Source of the DNA: Polytrichum commune
Taxonomy: Eukaryota; Streptophyta; Polytrichopsida; Polytrichales; Polytrichaceae
DNA: 60,000 bases
NCBI GenBank assembly: GCA_950295325.1
Contig: OX485805.1
Span: 55,144,758-55,204,757 of the forward strand
Direction of reading: 5' to 3'
A model generated the notes under the pieces. The model worked only from the letters and a program-made list of their open reading frames with translations. It was not told where the DNA came from and ran no database searches. The position numbers and the translations under genes are program-made. Positions 23,720-35,129 of this stretch are shown here, one piece after another. Each line of letters starts with the position of its first letter. The stretch's first letter is position 1.

Positions 23720-25740
23720 TCAAGAACTTGGACTACCATGTCTATCACTATCCTTGCTTTGCTTGGCCTCTATGTCTAGGAAATCCAATACTAGTTTGTT
23801 AAAAGGGCGGATGCGACTAGGAGGTGGGGACGGTACTTCCGCTAAAAGATGGGTAAGCTCAGCAGCATACGAAGGGAGCTCGAACGTCGTCGAAGGGGTT
23901 GCAAACATGTCCGCATTAAGGACACGATTCATGCTCTCATTTTGAACTCTGAACATATAAGACAAGAAAACAAAAACATGAGCACATGTCAAAAACTCCG
24001 ATCCGAGAAGATAGAAATGCAAGCAAACAAGTTAGAAGCCAAGAATGAACTTACGTACACAACAAATCGAAATTGCGCTTCGCCATCTTCTAGGGAGGAG
24101 GAGCAAAAACTGACCCTCGTTGTGGGACAACTTGTTGAGAAGTGTGTTCTTGCTCAGGCTCACGCATGGGGAGGAGGATGGACTTGAAGGTGTCGATGTC
24201 CGACTCAAGCGCCACAATATGGCGTTAAATGCAGCGGCATGCAATGATGGAACCTCCTAGAACAACGAAATGCGAAATTGTGAGAATAAAGAAATGAATG
24301 GGAAATGGAACAAGTACTAAATCAATTAAAATATTAAAAAATAAAGAGATTAAAAACAAGGAGATGAAGAACAAACCAACGCCACATTGCCAATTCATGA
24401 TAATGTCGTCTTTGTCCGTGAGGGCGGAAAAAAAGATGAAGAAGAACTCGGGGCGCTTTTCACGAGCACCTCTCCAAGGCACTCTGTCTTTCTTCATCGA
24501 TTGGTACTTCACATCGGTGAAGCTGTTAAACCAACCATTTCTCTTGAGATTGTAACCCATGTCTTCAAAGTCCGAGGTCTGGACATTTAAAACGGACTCA
24601 TTACGCACGAGCACCTTGATGAAGAACTTGCGAGTCTGTACAAAATGTGAACGGTAGAATTAGGAATATAAAAATGAAAAAATAAAAGTAAATATGAAAA
24701 TGGATGAAGCCGAAAATGATTTACCAACTCAGAAGATTTAGTGGACGATTGGAGATTGAGGTCATTCATGCCAAAACACTCTTCGGCAACGTAAAATTCC
24801 TTAGTATGTACCGAGTTGTGAATTAATCTAAAGACATCAAGATCAGCAGCGTGTACGAAGACAATGACTCCGTCGTTATGGAGGTTGGCATTTGCGAAGG
24901 CAAACAAAACCTCAAAGTATGTGGAAGATTGTTTGTTCCAATAAAAAACATCTGTGGACGAGGTTGGGATCCTCGGCACACGTAGGTTCTCGGGCACATA
25001 TGCAAAGAGTAGATCAATGTCCGTGTGAACCTTAGGCTTGGTATTTAGACAAGTACGGCCCGCTTCAACCTAAAAAGCAAAAATCCAAAGAGAATAAAAT
25101 TAAAATATGTGTTCAATTCCATGGAATGAATGAATAAAATAATAAAACGGCACACAAACCTTGGTTAGGAATTCTTGTATGCGGCGGTAAGCAGAAGGGA
25201 GAACCTTGGTCTTCTTGAAATCCTCAATGAGCTCTCCCATGTCCACATTTTCAATCAAAGAAACACTAGATGACATCTCTAAGAAAGTCGCAGATATATC
25301 CGGTGCAACAACCTTCCTCTTGCGAGATACCGATGGGATGGTTGCGCCGCTATGAGAAGGAGCGGCAACATGATCAGGGGCAAGGACAAAGGGAGTTGCG
25401 GTGGGACTTCCAACCACAGTGGTGGCTGGAGCAGTAGTGCGTTGAAACGAGGCCTTTGTGAAAGAACGAATAGACACTTGATAAGAGGCATGTGCAGCGA
25501 CCTTCCTACCTTTGCCCTTGCCCTTCACCTGCGCAACTTCTTTCTCATTGGATGGAAGAGCTTGATTATCTTCTTCCAGCTCTTCCTCCAATTCAATCAC
25601 CTTGGGGGCAAAGCTTGCAAGGCTATTATAAGGGCTTCTTCCACATCGGGCACGAATCCACGAGAGCAATCCAAGTACCAACCACCGGCCACCAAGTGTA
25701 TGAGTGGAAATTATACACACAAAGATTGGAGTTGACATCG
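23720..25740 (-). pseudogene. Beta-class DNA amino-methyltransferase-like gene, decayed copy
   Basis: I read five exons (5' to 3' on minus): about 25700-25160, 25069-24725, 24635 to about 24407, 24256-24055 and 23948-23720. They match exon for exon the gene at 56649-60000. Exon 1 ends with a helical segment, LPSAYRRIQEFLTK. Exon 2 carries the motif-IV-like DIDLLFAYVPE and a LHNDGVIVF strand. Exons 3-4 carry the motif-I-like joint with GSIIACR and ALESDID. Order IV before I is that of beta-class N4-cytosine/N6-adenine methylases. The catalytic DPPY is replaced by YVPE. Exon 4 has an in-frame TAA after GSIIACRCI and a TAG further on, and the exon 3 donor appears to be GC rather than GT. I infer a dead or non-enzymatic copy. 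Confidence 0.7.
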
Positions 25741-25905
25741 ACCCAATCTACAAGGAAAGTGAGCAAGCACGAAGAAAACAGAGTATTCTTTGCAACGAGC
25801 TCACAGTGAATGTACCTACAAAATGAAAAACATCAGACAAAGGAAAAGCAGTGGCAAGAAAGAAACAAAACGAAGATAGTTTAGACTAAATGACAATTCA
25901 AAAGA

Positions 25906-26494
25906 TTATCGGTAAGCGACGCGTTTGATTGCTATGGGACCTTCCTCAAACTCCATGAGATCGAGGCCTTTAATGAACTTCAAAACTCTCTTGTCATCAA
26001 AATACACCCGGAAGGCCTTGTCCCACAAAATGAGCCTCCAATGCTCAATATAATTGGATGGTTGCAAAATATCCTCCGTAGAAATCCAGTCGATGTCGAC
26101 GGGACACTCGTTTTCAAATGATGCGATCTCAGCCTCAACTCCCTTCTCCAACTATGTTAAGAGAGACCAACAGTTAGAAATATCAAAGAATAAAAGAAAC
26201 GAATGAAAAAAAAATTAAAAAAAATTAAAGATGTACATGTACCCAGAAAGAAGTTTTGTTAAGCCGGTCGTCAAAGACTTTCTCACGGAGAGGAAGAGCA
26301 TAGGGCAATTTGTTTCTGGTTTTGACCTCGGCGGGACAGTTCCACCAACGAAGCCACATGGCTTTGAAGGAGGCATCAACATGTAACACTATATTCGTTA
26401 ATCGGAGACTTTGGAAAGTCTCAAAATAAAATATGCCCATAGTTTGGGATGCCAATATTGTGAGCATACAGAACATTGGGAACATTGGAAACAT
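25906..26494 (-). CDS. Unknown two-exon gene beside the methylase-like gene
   Basis: Exon 1 ends at 26243 (TTCTGG|GTACAT) and exon 2 is 26151-25906. The junction keeps phase and the product ends at a stop at 25906. Readable segments are KAMWLRWWNCPAEVKTRNK, LPYALPLREKVFDDRLNK and SNYIEHWRLILWDKAFRVYF. The product is tryptophan-rich and charged, with no known domain. The 5' end is unresolved (upstream frame to 26494). It lies just upstream of, and on the same strand as, the methyltransferase-like pseudogene, so it may belong to the same element. A weakly similar exon pattern (N-x3-Y-x-L, then VF-x3-L-x-K) is present at 50.57-50.69 kb. Confidence 0.45.
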
Positions 26495-29458
26495 GACGAT
26501 TTACGAATTCGCACGTGGAGAATATTCACATTACTAAAAATAGCTTGTCATTGAATTATAATGAAAACATGAACTTCATGTGGAAAATAACAATCGAATC
26601 TAAAAAATAAATGAATTTATGTTATTATAGAGTTTAGGGTGCGCATCCCATATCTAAGGGTCTTATGGAATTGGATGGCACATCCCAAATGTATGCCACA
26701 ATTGAATGTGGCAAGTCTACTATATCTATTAAAAACCAAAAATAAGCACGCGTCCATGTATTTCGCCATTAACTCCCATCTACGTTATGTTCATCCATCT
26801 TCATCTTCCGCTTCATATCCATTCTCGGCGTCATTTTCCGCAGCTGCAATACGTGCCAAGTTGTTTTTGGCAAAATCTATATGTTTTTGGGGGATGCTCA
26901 TTGTTTCTGATTTAGAACCCATGCGTGGCTTCCAAGCACAAAGTATGGTATCCGTGTTTATGCAAACCGGTCCGTAAGCTGAGTCCACTGTCCACTTGAA
27001 ATTCTTTTTGGTATCCCAACCTAAATAGGTGCGAAGCACGTTCAGGTCTTTGGTGCTTTGATGGCAATATTCCACCTCAATTTGACGAAAGTTGGGGTTA
27101 GTTCGAACAAAATTGGGTGAAAACAATGTTTTCACCAACCAATTGGCTTGGGGTGTTCCTCATCTCCTGCTCGTACGAGGACCATATAACCTTCGTGGCA
27201 ATCAACACCTACACGAAACGATGGTGCCGGCCGATTGCGCGTTGGGCCAACGTAATGCTTGTCCATTGCGAACTCTTCACGAATGTCTCCATTGCTGAAA
27301 AACATGGTGTCGGACTCTACAACCGTCAAACGACTTTGTAGCCAAAATCCTTGTGTCAAAGTCGTACGGGTGTCGCCACCAAGTGTCATCAAAGCCGAAC
27401 GAATGCGATCCCAATACGCGATCAACGGTTCATGGGTATCTCTAACACGTCTGGTGATGTCCTCCTCGCACAATTCTTTCCAATATTCAATGAATCCGGA
27501 TATGCCTTTAATGATTTCCGGTCCCTTCCTCATGGGATTGGGTTTGCAAGGCTTTGGTTCCCCATCCGGAAACAAACATTTCCCATCCTTGTCTTGACGC
27601 CATACGAGTATGCCATCATCAGGGCCCTAATTAGGAGATATGCACAAAAGCTTGAACTGCATGGCTGGGACACCATCATCCCTCATATAGAATCGGAATT
27701 GTTGTGCTTTGGTATATCCCACCAACCGGTCCCCTCCTTTCAACATGTATGGCTTGATGAAGGCCTTGAAAATTGGTACTTCCTCAATCATGTGCGGGAT
27801 CACCGACATATGGTCTAAATCCATATATGATTTCATAAGAAGTGGTATGGTCGGAAAATCTTCCTCATGCAACTTCATGCTCCAACATCCGAATGACGCA
27901 TCAATGTTGTCGTGTGTGTGTCCCACCATCAAGAAATACACAGACACCTCTTTGAAGATTCATTTCGCCACCAGCATTGACCAAAAACAAAATACGTATC
28001 GACATTTGTTGTCCTTTGCACAATTATCAAGTTGAACGTGGAAAGTTGGAGGCAATGGTTTTCCACAAATGGGTTCTCCGGGTGGTTCTGGCAATGACGA
28101 CATACAAACCTCCTTCCCCGCAAGCACTGCCTCATAAAGGGATGTGGTTCCACAACCATCAAAAAGTGCACGGGAAGAATGTGCAGGTGGCTTCTCAAGA
28201 TCGCGCAAGAGTTTTACAAATGAACCCACCGTGTGGTTAGCATCCACATGATAAAAATCCAAACCATAATGGGCATACTTAACGTCCCCATGGCCGTGGG
28301 CAATCATACCTGGAAAAAACAAACGATGCGTGAACAAAAATATCAAATAACCACTAAACAGATGTATGGAGTTGGACATTTGCCAAACACACCCAAGAAA
28401 ATTGGATGGACTTTCAACACGTAGTTGTGATTTCATACAAACTTGTGACAGCTACGGGCAACTTGAAGAGACCATCCGTGGCCTTTATTTTGCGTGCATA
28501 ACAAGGGCATGCGGTCTTGGCGTGGTCCATTTTTATCATGGATGACTGTTAGAACCTTTGTGGACTTCATTGTGGAGAGAGCACGATTCTTGTAGTAATC
28601 TTGATGGTGTACCTCTTGGTTGTTGACATGCTCAATATATTTTTTATGGTGTCTGGTATGAGATTTTATGCCTATGGGGTGGGCGTCTCGAAGACCTTTG
28701 TATTTTTCACACGTTGTACACCTGGCGAACTTGTCCCCGGGTCTCTTCAAAATGTATTCCGCAAACTGTTGGTTTTTAATCACACTCAACTTGGACAAAG
28801 AAATGGGCCCACATCCCGCTATGCAACCCACTTCGTTGATGTCCGTTAAGATGTTTTTCCATTTTGTGCCCATGGGCAACACTATTTGAACAACTTTCTC
28901 CCCTGATGACAATGTCCTCGTCTTGTGGGGCATTGCATCGGCCAATGGCACTATGATGGTGGAGAGTGTCGCAGAGGCTTGAAGTGTAGCCTCCCTAGGC
29001 TTCTTTGTGCCCGAGTTGCCATGAAATCGAGAGCGTCGACCCATCGATGAATACTTCCTAAATCTATAAAAGTCTGCCTTGGAGACAGCATGGATGATAT
29101 ACCACGTTGTACAACACACTTCCACATTCTCAAAGGTCACCACCTTATGGCCATGTGTATCGATGTGCAAATTTCTATGGACCTCGAGTTTCTTTGCAGA
29201 TCTCATATGAAAATCCGCACGCCACATCTCTTGACGAAGAGACCTAATTTTTTCGCGTGGAAAAAATTGGCAACATTTCCTCGCGCAACAGTCCTTGGAG
29301 GACACTAGACGGATAGAATCGTCTCCCAATATGCGATCCCGTCATTGCTCCTTATCACCGCGAGGCACGCTGTTAGAATCATATATGCGGAGGCCTTTGC
29401 GAGGAGGTAATCTGGCCAACAACGTTGATTGCGTTTGTTTGTGCCGCCGCCCATGATC

Positions 29459-31085
29459 TGTGAGGCCAAACCGCCCACCCTTAAGCGTCCTAGTCCGGGT
29501 GAGGGAATGGGGATCACATTCATGTTTACATAACTCCCTCTTTCCAATTCGTAAAAATCCATCACATTTCCTCATTAATCATTGCATACCAATCCATTCC
29601 ACGATAATATTACAAACGTTGACAAACACTCTTCTCTATTATCACAATCCTAACCTCGTGTTCTACTATCTTGCTAATGAACTAATTATCTAAAGTAATA
29701 TTAAGTAACAACCCCACTATCTAACTATCACCTAGTCCAATGTAGCACCACGGGCTTTCCCCTTATCATCAATAAGGTTCCCCTTTAGTCATCTACCCCA
29801 AATCACTCAAGGCCTAATATTAAGCCTTGAAGCTGCCCTCCTAATTCACCTTACAAGTGCCGGCAGCCTCAACATAGTAACCGACAGCTGCTCCAGTAAG
29901 CCTTGCAACCTCAACAGTAGCCTGCAGCTGCTCCAGTAAGCCTTGCGACCTCAAACAGTAGCCTGCAGTTGCTCCTGTAAGCCTTGCAACCTCAACCAGT
30001 AACCGGCAGCTGCTCCAGTAAGCCTTGCAACCTCAACAGTAGCCGGCAGCCTCAAATCAGTAACCTGCAGCTGCTCCAGTAAGCCTTGCGACCTCAAACA
30101 GTAGCCTGCAGCTGCCCCAGTAAGCCTTGCAACATCAACCAGTAACCGGCAGCTGCTCCAGTAAGCCTTGCGACCTCAACAGTAGCCGGCAGCCTCAAAT
30201 CAGTAACCTGCAGCTGCTCCAGTAAGCCTTGCGACCTCAAACAGTAGCCTGCAGCTGCTCCAGTAAGCCTTGCAACCTCAACCAGTAACCGGCAGCTGCT
30301 CCAGTAAGCCTTGCGACCTCAAACAGTAGCCTGCAGCTGCTCCAGTAAGCCTTGCAACCTCAACCAGTAACCGGCAGCTGCTCCAGTAAGCCTTGCGACC
30401 TCAAACAGTAGCCTGCAGCTGCTCCAGTAAGCCTTGCGACCTCAAACAGTAGCCGGCAGCTACTCCATTAAGCCTTGCAACCTCAAACAGTAGCCAGCAG
30501 CTTCAAAAACATTAACCTTAGCAATCTCAAAACCAATTCCCACTAATCCTCTACCTAATCCCACTAATTTCTCCAAACCCCCCTACCTAATCTTCCTACC
30601 TAATTCCACTAATTTCCCTAATACCCCTTCACTAATTTAAACATTTTTTCTAGCTCTAAGAGCTCAAAAATCCTAGAGAGGAAGGGGGGAGGAGAGAGGA
30701 GAGGAGGAAGAGAGAATGAAGAGAGAAAAGGAGGAGGAGGAGAGGGCACCCAAGACCACAAGCCCCTTAGCATTCTCCTACTTAGTAGGACCTTATCCTA
30801 TCCACTAAATCCTCACCCTTTAAACCAACAAGAGCATGTTCTAATTCAAACATTTAAATCCAAGGACCTTCCTCTTGCTTCATCAACCACTACTCACTTA
30901 ATCACAACACTCCCTAATATCACTAAGCTTCTACTTAACCACACAAAATAGGCTTAAAGCCTAAAACATAAACCACACCAAACCTCACTCTTTTTATACT
31001 TTTGATTGTTTCAATAACACTCCAAATGCAATTCTAAATAAATTCTAAACATAAAACAAATATGAGCACTCATTTTGGGCTCATA
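29459..31085. mobile_element. Solo LTR, 1627 bp, with TSD TGATC
   Basis: It starts TGTGAGGCC and ends TTTTGGGCTCATA (expected TCACA, one C-to-T change). The 5-bp direct repeat TGATC is perfect on both sides (29454-29458 and 31086-31090). No internal coding region remains, so it is a solo LTR. It sits about 17 bases downstream of the GTAAGC donor of the DUF7869-like gene, inside the intron. The interior holds the 41-bp minisatellite. Confidence 0.85.
29860..30500 (+). repeat. Minisatellite, about 41-bp units
   Basis: About 15 units of CAGCTGCTCCAGTAAGCCTT followed by GC(A/G)ACCTCAA-(A)CAGTAGCC or CCAGTAACCGG. Two unit types alternate (AACAGTAGCCTG and ACCAGTAACCGG), with occasional short insertions of GCCTCAAATCAGTAACC. 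The alternation implies a higher-order repeat of about 80-130 bp. It lies within the solo LTR. Confidence 0.95.
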
Positions 31086-31524
31086 TGATCCCACAAGCTT
31101 ACTTCTTTATGTAGAACTCGACGAAGGGGCCATCGACGCAAGGAAAATCTCCACGTCAACGGAACCTCAAATGGAAGCAAAGAATTCAAGATGTACACAC
31201 CAGCATCATCGGCACCGAGGGGGTTGGCATCAACACATTCACGGGGATCGAAGTTTCTACATATGTCATTTGCCACCGGGACACCAAGCTCGTTAAGTAG
31301 AACGACATCAAGGCCCACCCATTGCTCTCTTCTGAAACCCGCGCACAACGGAATGTCATTGTCGTCATCCCCGGAATGTAGAGATTGTTCGGGCCCTTCA
31401 AAAGACTCAAGGGAGGATGCATCCATAGGCACCTCCACCACGTTTGTTACGTCAGTATCCTCCGCCGACGTGAAAGATAGTTGGCATTCACTATCGGAGG
31501 ACGATGCATTAGTCGACAACTCCA

Positions 31525-33068
31525 ATGAAATATCTCCCACATGCATCGCCATTGTACCTAAACAAACAACCAACGCATGCACAAACAACAATCATCGTAA
31601 TGTTTAGAAGAGCGCACAAATTATCATCCAAATATAAGGCCCAGAACTCACAAAGAACTCTTGGGGCACCAATGGGAGGCCCTCACACACAAAGACGAAC
31701 GCACATTCGAAAAGATTACAAAGACATGGAAATACTGGAGGGGAATCCCATGGCAATTGACAGCGGCTTCACATTGAGATATATATATGATTTATGCCAC
31801 CATGGCGAGGGTTGCACACCAACAAAGGACAAGTTATTCATAACTGTAGACGAACGCGCGGACGAAAAACCCAACCCAATCAATGATGAAATGTACATGG
31901 GAAATGGAATTGTCGCGCACCTCTCCATGAGGAGTGCCCGAAACACCATGGGCACAAGGGGGACCCCGGAGTGACACCCGGGACTTGTGGCGCCGTTGGT
32001 GAGTTGGCCCAAGTGATCCTAGTGTGGGTGAGGGCCCAGGGCGTTGGGAACGCCTCCCACCCACGAAGATTAGGAGGCACAAGGGTAAGGCCATGAGTTA
32101 TGCGTAGCTCATGGCGTGGTGATTCTAGAAAGCTCAAGAACACCTCAATCGGAGGTGTGAGCTAGGAGTTATGGCCATTTGAGTGGGGCGCTGTCCCGGG
32201 ACAGCGCCCTGGTACAGCAGTGCCTGGGAGTGATTCCCGGGACTGCCAAGGTTCAAACAGGCATAACTTCCTCAAGACTTGCTCAAATGGAGCAAGTGAG
32301 GAGCCCATCGGCATCTACGTGAAGCGTAGATGAAGATGGAGTGGTTGGTTGTTATGATCAGACATCATACAAGGAAGTTATGATGGTCTGAAGCTGCTGG
32401 GGGGGTTCTAGGCCCAGCAGCTAAAGGAAAATGTCCACTTGGCCCCAACTCTTGGTAGAGAGACAACAGGTTGGTTGACGGTGGGGTAGGGGCCCCGCGT
32501 GAAGTCCTAGAGGCTTATATGGGTGAGGTGGTGTGGCCTCACCCACCCGAGGCCGAACGGCACGGCCTCCATGGGCATTGGCCCATTGTGGGGCCATAGT
32601 TGCCTAGTATGGTTCGGGTTGTTGTAGTGTTGCTCCGGCAACGCGATGATCAACATAGGATTGGACTTCCATGGATGGAAGTCCACATCCAAGAAATGAG
32701 TTACCGATTAAGGGGTGAGTCCCGAAAGCAAAGTAGGAGGGTTGGTTCCCTCCTATGAACTATAAGGTCCGGGGTAGGAGGAGCTAACCATTAGCATGGC
32801 GGAATGCGAATGGTTAGCGCTCGTAACCTTTGCTAGAATTGAAAATTGGCAAGATTGTCAAGGGGGGCTAGCAAGGGTTGCGACAGGAATACGCAATTTT
32901 GAGCACCCAATACTCATATTTACGAACTTGTCCACATGCAATAAGCATAACTATAGGAACCTCATGAATGATATGGGTGGAAGACCTAATAGTCGTCTGC
33001 ACACTCCACTATGCATGACGATCGCCGTCAAGAAAAAAAGAGTCCCAGATGGGAAATATAAACGGTAG
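31525..33068 (+). pseudogene. Unknown ORF split by a solo LTR
   Basis: The frame from about 31525 runs to 31910, where an LTR begins. Removing the LTR and one GGAAT copy joins it in frame to 32891-33068, ending in a stop after KKKRVPDGKYKR. The rejoined frame is about 187 codons, long for chance in this composition. Readable parts are DSGFTLRYIYDLCHHGEGC and NLMNDMGGRPNSRLH. No family is recognised. It lies head-to-head with the DUF7869-like gene. A degenerate palindrome (31693-31714) sits inside the frame. Confidence 0.4.
31911..32885 (-). mobile_element. Solo LTR, 975 bp, TSD GGAAT
   Basis: On the plus strand it begins TGTCGCGCAC and ends GGGTTGCGACA, and it is the reverse complement of the LTR at 33162-34135. 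Perfect target duplications GGAAT lie at 31906-31910 and 32886-32890. The inverted termini TGTCGC/GCGACA are intact. There is no internal region. The frame at 32507-32692 is the mirror of one at 33338-33538 and is not a gene. Confidence 0.93.
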
Positions 33069-33104
33069 TGTGTACACCCCCCACACATGTTTGCGGCGGG
33101 TATG

Positions 33105-33126
33105 TATACGAACGGCCGTTCGTAAG
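33105..33126. repeat. Palindrome copy between the two solo LTRs
   Basis: ACGAACG-GC-CGTTCGT is perfect over 16 bases. It lies in the 276-bp spacer between the opposing LTRs, so it predates or is independent of them. Confidence 0.9.
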
Positions 33127-33161
33127 CTCTTGCTAAAACAATATATGTAAAAAACACTTGG

Positions 33162-34135
33162 TGTCGCAACCCTTACTAGGTCCCTTAATAATCTTGCCAA
33201 TTTTCGTTTCTAGCAAAGGTTACGAGCGCTAACCCTTCGCATTCCGCCATGCTAATGGATAGCTCCTCTTACCCCGGACCAATAGTTCATAGGAGGGAAC
33301 CAACCCTCCTACTTTGCTTTCGGGACTCACCCCTTAATTGGTAACCCATTTCCCCAATGTGGACTTCCATCCATGGAAGTCCAATCCTATGTTGATCATC
33401 GCGTTGCCGGAGCAACACTACAACAACCCGAACCATACTAGGCAACTATGGCCCCACAATGGGCCAATGCCCATGGAGGCCGTGCCGTTCGGCCTCGGGT
33501 GGGTGAGGCCACACCACCTCACCCCTATAAGCCTCTAGGACTCTACACGGAGCCCCTACCCCACCGCCAACCAACCTCTTGTCTCTCTACCAAGAGTTGG
33601 GGCCAAGTGGACATTTTCCCTTAGCTGCTGGGCCTAGAACCCCCCCAGCAGCTTCAGACCATCATAACTTCCTTGTATGATGTCTGATCATAACAACCAA
33701 CCACTCCATCCTCATCTACGCTTCACGTAGATGCCGATGGACTCCTCGCTTGCCCCATTCGGGCAAGTCTTGAGGAAGTTATGCCTGTTTGAACCTTGGC
33801 AGTCCCGGGAATCACTCCCAGGCACTGCTGTACCAGGGCGCTGTCCCGGGACAGCACCCCACTCAAATGGCCATAACTCCTAGCTCACACCTCCGATTGA
33901 GGTGATCTTGAGCATTCTAGAATCACCACGCCATGAGCTACGCATAGCTCATGGCCTCACCCTCATGCCTCCTAGTCTTTGTGGGTGGGAGGCGTTCCCA
34001 ACGCCCGGGGCCCTCACCCACACTAGGATCACTTGGGCCCTCTCACCAACGGCGCCACAAGTCCCGGGTGTCACTCCGGGGTCCCCCCTTGTGCCCATGG
34101 TGTTTCGGGCACTCCTCATGGAGAGGTGCGCGACA
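33162..34135 (+). mobile_element. Solo LTR, 974 bp, TSD CTTGG
   Basis: It begins TGTCGCAACCC and ends GTGCGCGACA. Perfect 5-bp duplications CTTGG lie at 33157-33161 and 34136-34140. It is nearly identical to the inverted copy at 31911-32885. A polypurine tract or primer-binding site cannot be assigned because the interior is gone. Open frames inside (33902-34213, 33951-34160) are LTR sequence. Confidence 0.93.
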
Positions 34136-34262
34136 CTTGGACTTGTCGCCATTTCGATAACTCAGGCCATCCGTTATCTGAAGACATGCCACCTTGTCTA
34201 TCGGGGCAAATGACATGTTGTACCACATCACGCTGTTCCATTGTAAATCAGGGAACGGCATA

Positions 34263-34901
34263 TTTACGAACGTGCGTACGTAAGTTCTCTGCCCTATTGT
34301 GTGGTTATATGCATGATGCGTTTGTCTATAAGTATATTGTTGGATGCGGCGGTCATACTCCCAGGTTGTATTTACGAACGCACGTTTGGAAATTTGGAGT
34401 CCAAGAGTATACGGTTGAAATGGCAGTCTGGGAAAGACGAACGTCCGTTCGCATATCACTGCCATCCTGAAAGCCTGCATAGACGTCAATGAATGATGTT
34501 GTTGCATGCGTGGACGACAATTCCATGTGGTCTTTACGAACGCACGTTCGTAAATTCTTGTCCATCCTATATGCATTTGGAGAAAAAGGAAAAATGGTCG
34601 AATTACATACATATATTTTTATGATGATGGTTGGCATATTTACGAACGCGCGTTCGTATATCAGTGACATATGCAATATGAATATCACTATCTATATGCA
34701 TACTACCTATGACTATCAGTATGCAAACAGTGCGTATGACTACACATATATATATATATCAATATCTTTGGCTCTATGAACGCAGACTATGATCTTCTAT
34801 GGTACTTATGAACGTGCGTTCGTAAACTACCCACCAACAATTCTTTGACCCATTTATATATAAGTGCCAGACCATGTGCTTTACGAACGCGCGTTCGTAA
34901 A
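34263..34901. repeat. Array of seven palindromes
   Basis: Copies lie at 34263-34284, 34371-34392, 34434-34455, 34533-34554, 34639-34660, 34805-34826 and 34880-34901. Spacing is 60-170 bases and the spacers are unique. The central dinucleotide varies (TG, CA, TC, CA, CG, TG, CG) while the 7-base arms ACGAACG/CGTTCGT are held. The last copy is a perfect 22-base palindrome. The 34.9-35.05 kb flank is GC-rich and without a convincing gene. Confidence 0.92.
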
Positions 34902-35129
34902 CTTCCGGTATTTGCGGCGGTATATACGGGGTGTGCAGGTTGTCGTGGACCTGGAAGGTGTTGGGTTGGCGCACCCGAAAATGGCTTCCGCGCGCTCCGT
35001 CCTGTCTCTGGAGCGCACACGGCGTGTGCCGCACAAAAGAGCTTTGCGGTGGGGGGAAGAGCTTTAAGTACTTCTCTACGGTGGTTCAAAATTCCTTGGA
35101 TGCTCTTTAAAAAGCGGATTCCCGCCACC

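Larger units (their letters stand above)
26791..31552 (-). pseudogene. DUF7869-type transposase-like gene, broken
   Basis: The pieces read in order on the minus strand. An acidic N-terminal exon is 31552-31103 (donor GTAAGC). An exon near 29329-28433 has CCARKC and CTTCEK zinc-ligand pairs. The main exon starts after TTCCAG at about 28316. That exon has a DGCGTTSLYEA segment, the QLDNCAKDNKC block and VGHTHDNID, the D..N..K and GHTH-x-x-ID hallmarks of the RNase H-like DUF7869 family found in transposons. In-frame stops cut it: TGA replaces a residue just before IFKEVSVYF (about 27960), and TAG follows LLCISPN (about 27627). Beyond these the frame continues to 26791. A 1.6-kb solo LTR lies in its first intron. 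I infer a dead DNA-transposon protein. Confidence 0.7.

Noticed and set aside
29459-30500. Minisatellite as a coding repeat
   Set aside because: Units of about 41 bp are not multiples of three, stops occur in all frames, and the array lies within a solo LTR.
31911-34135. A single 2.2-kb DNA transposon with 1-kb terminal inverted repeats
   Set aside because: Each arm has its own perfect 5-bp target duplication (GGAAT and CTTGG) and TG...CA ends, so two independent solo LTRs explain it better.
34043-34688. Minus-strand ORFs with repeated YERAFV or LRTRVRK segments as repeat proteins
   Set aside because: These recurring peptides are translations of the DNA palindrome and appear in all frames that cross it.
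34263-34901. CRISPR array
   Set aside because: The repeats are 22-bp palindromes with variable centres and irregular spacing (60-170 bp) in a eukaryotic genome, and no cas gene is present.
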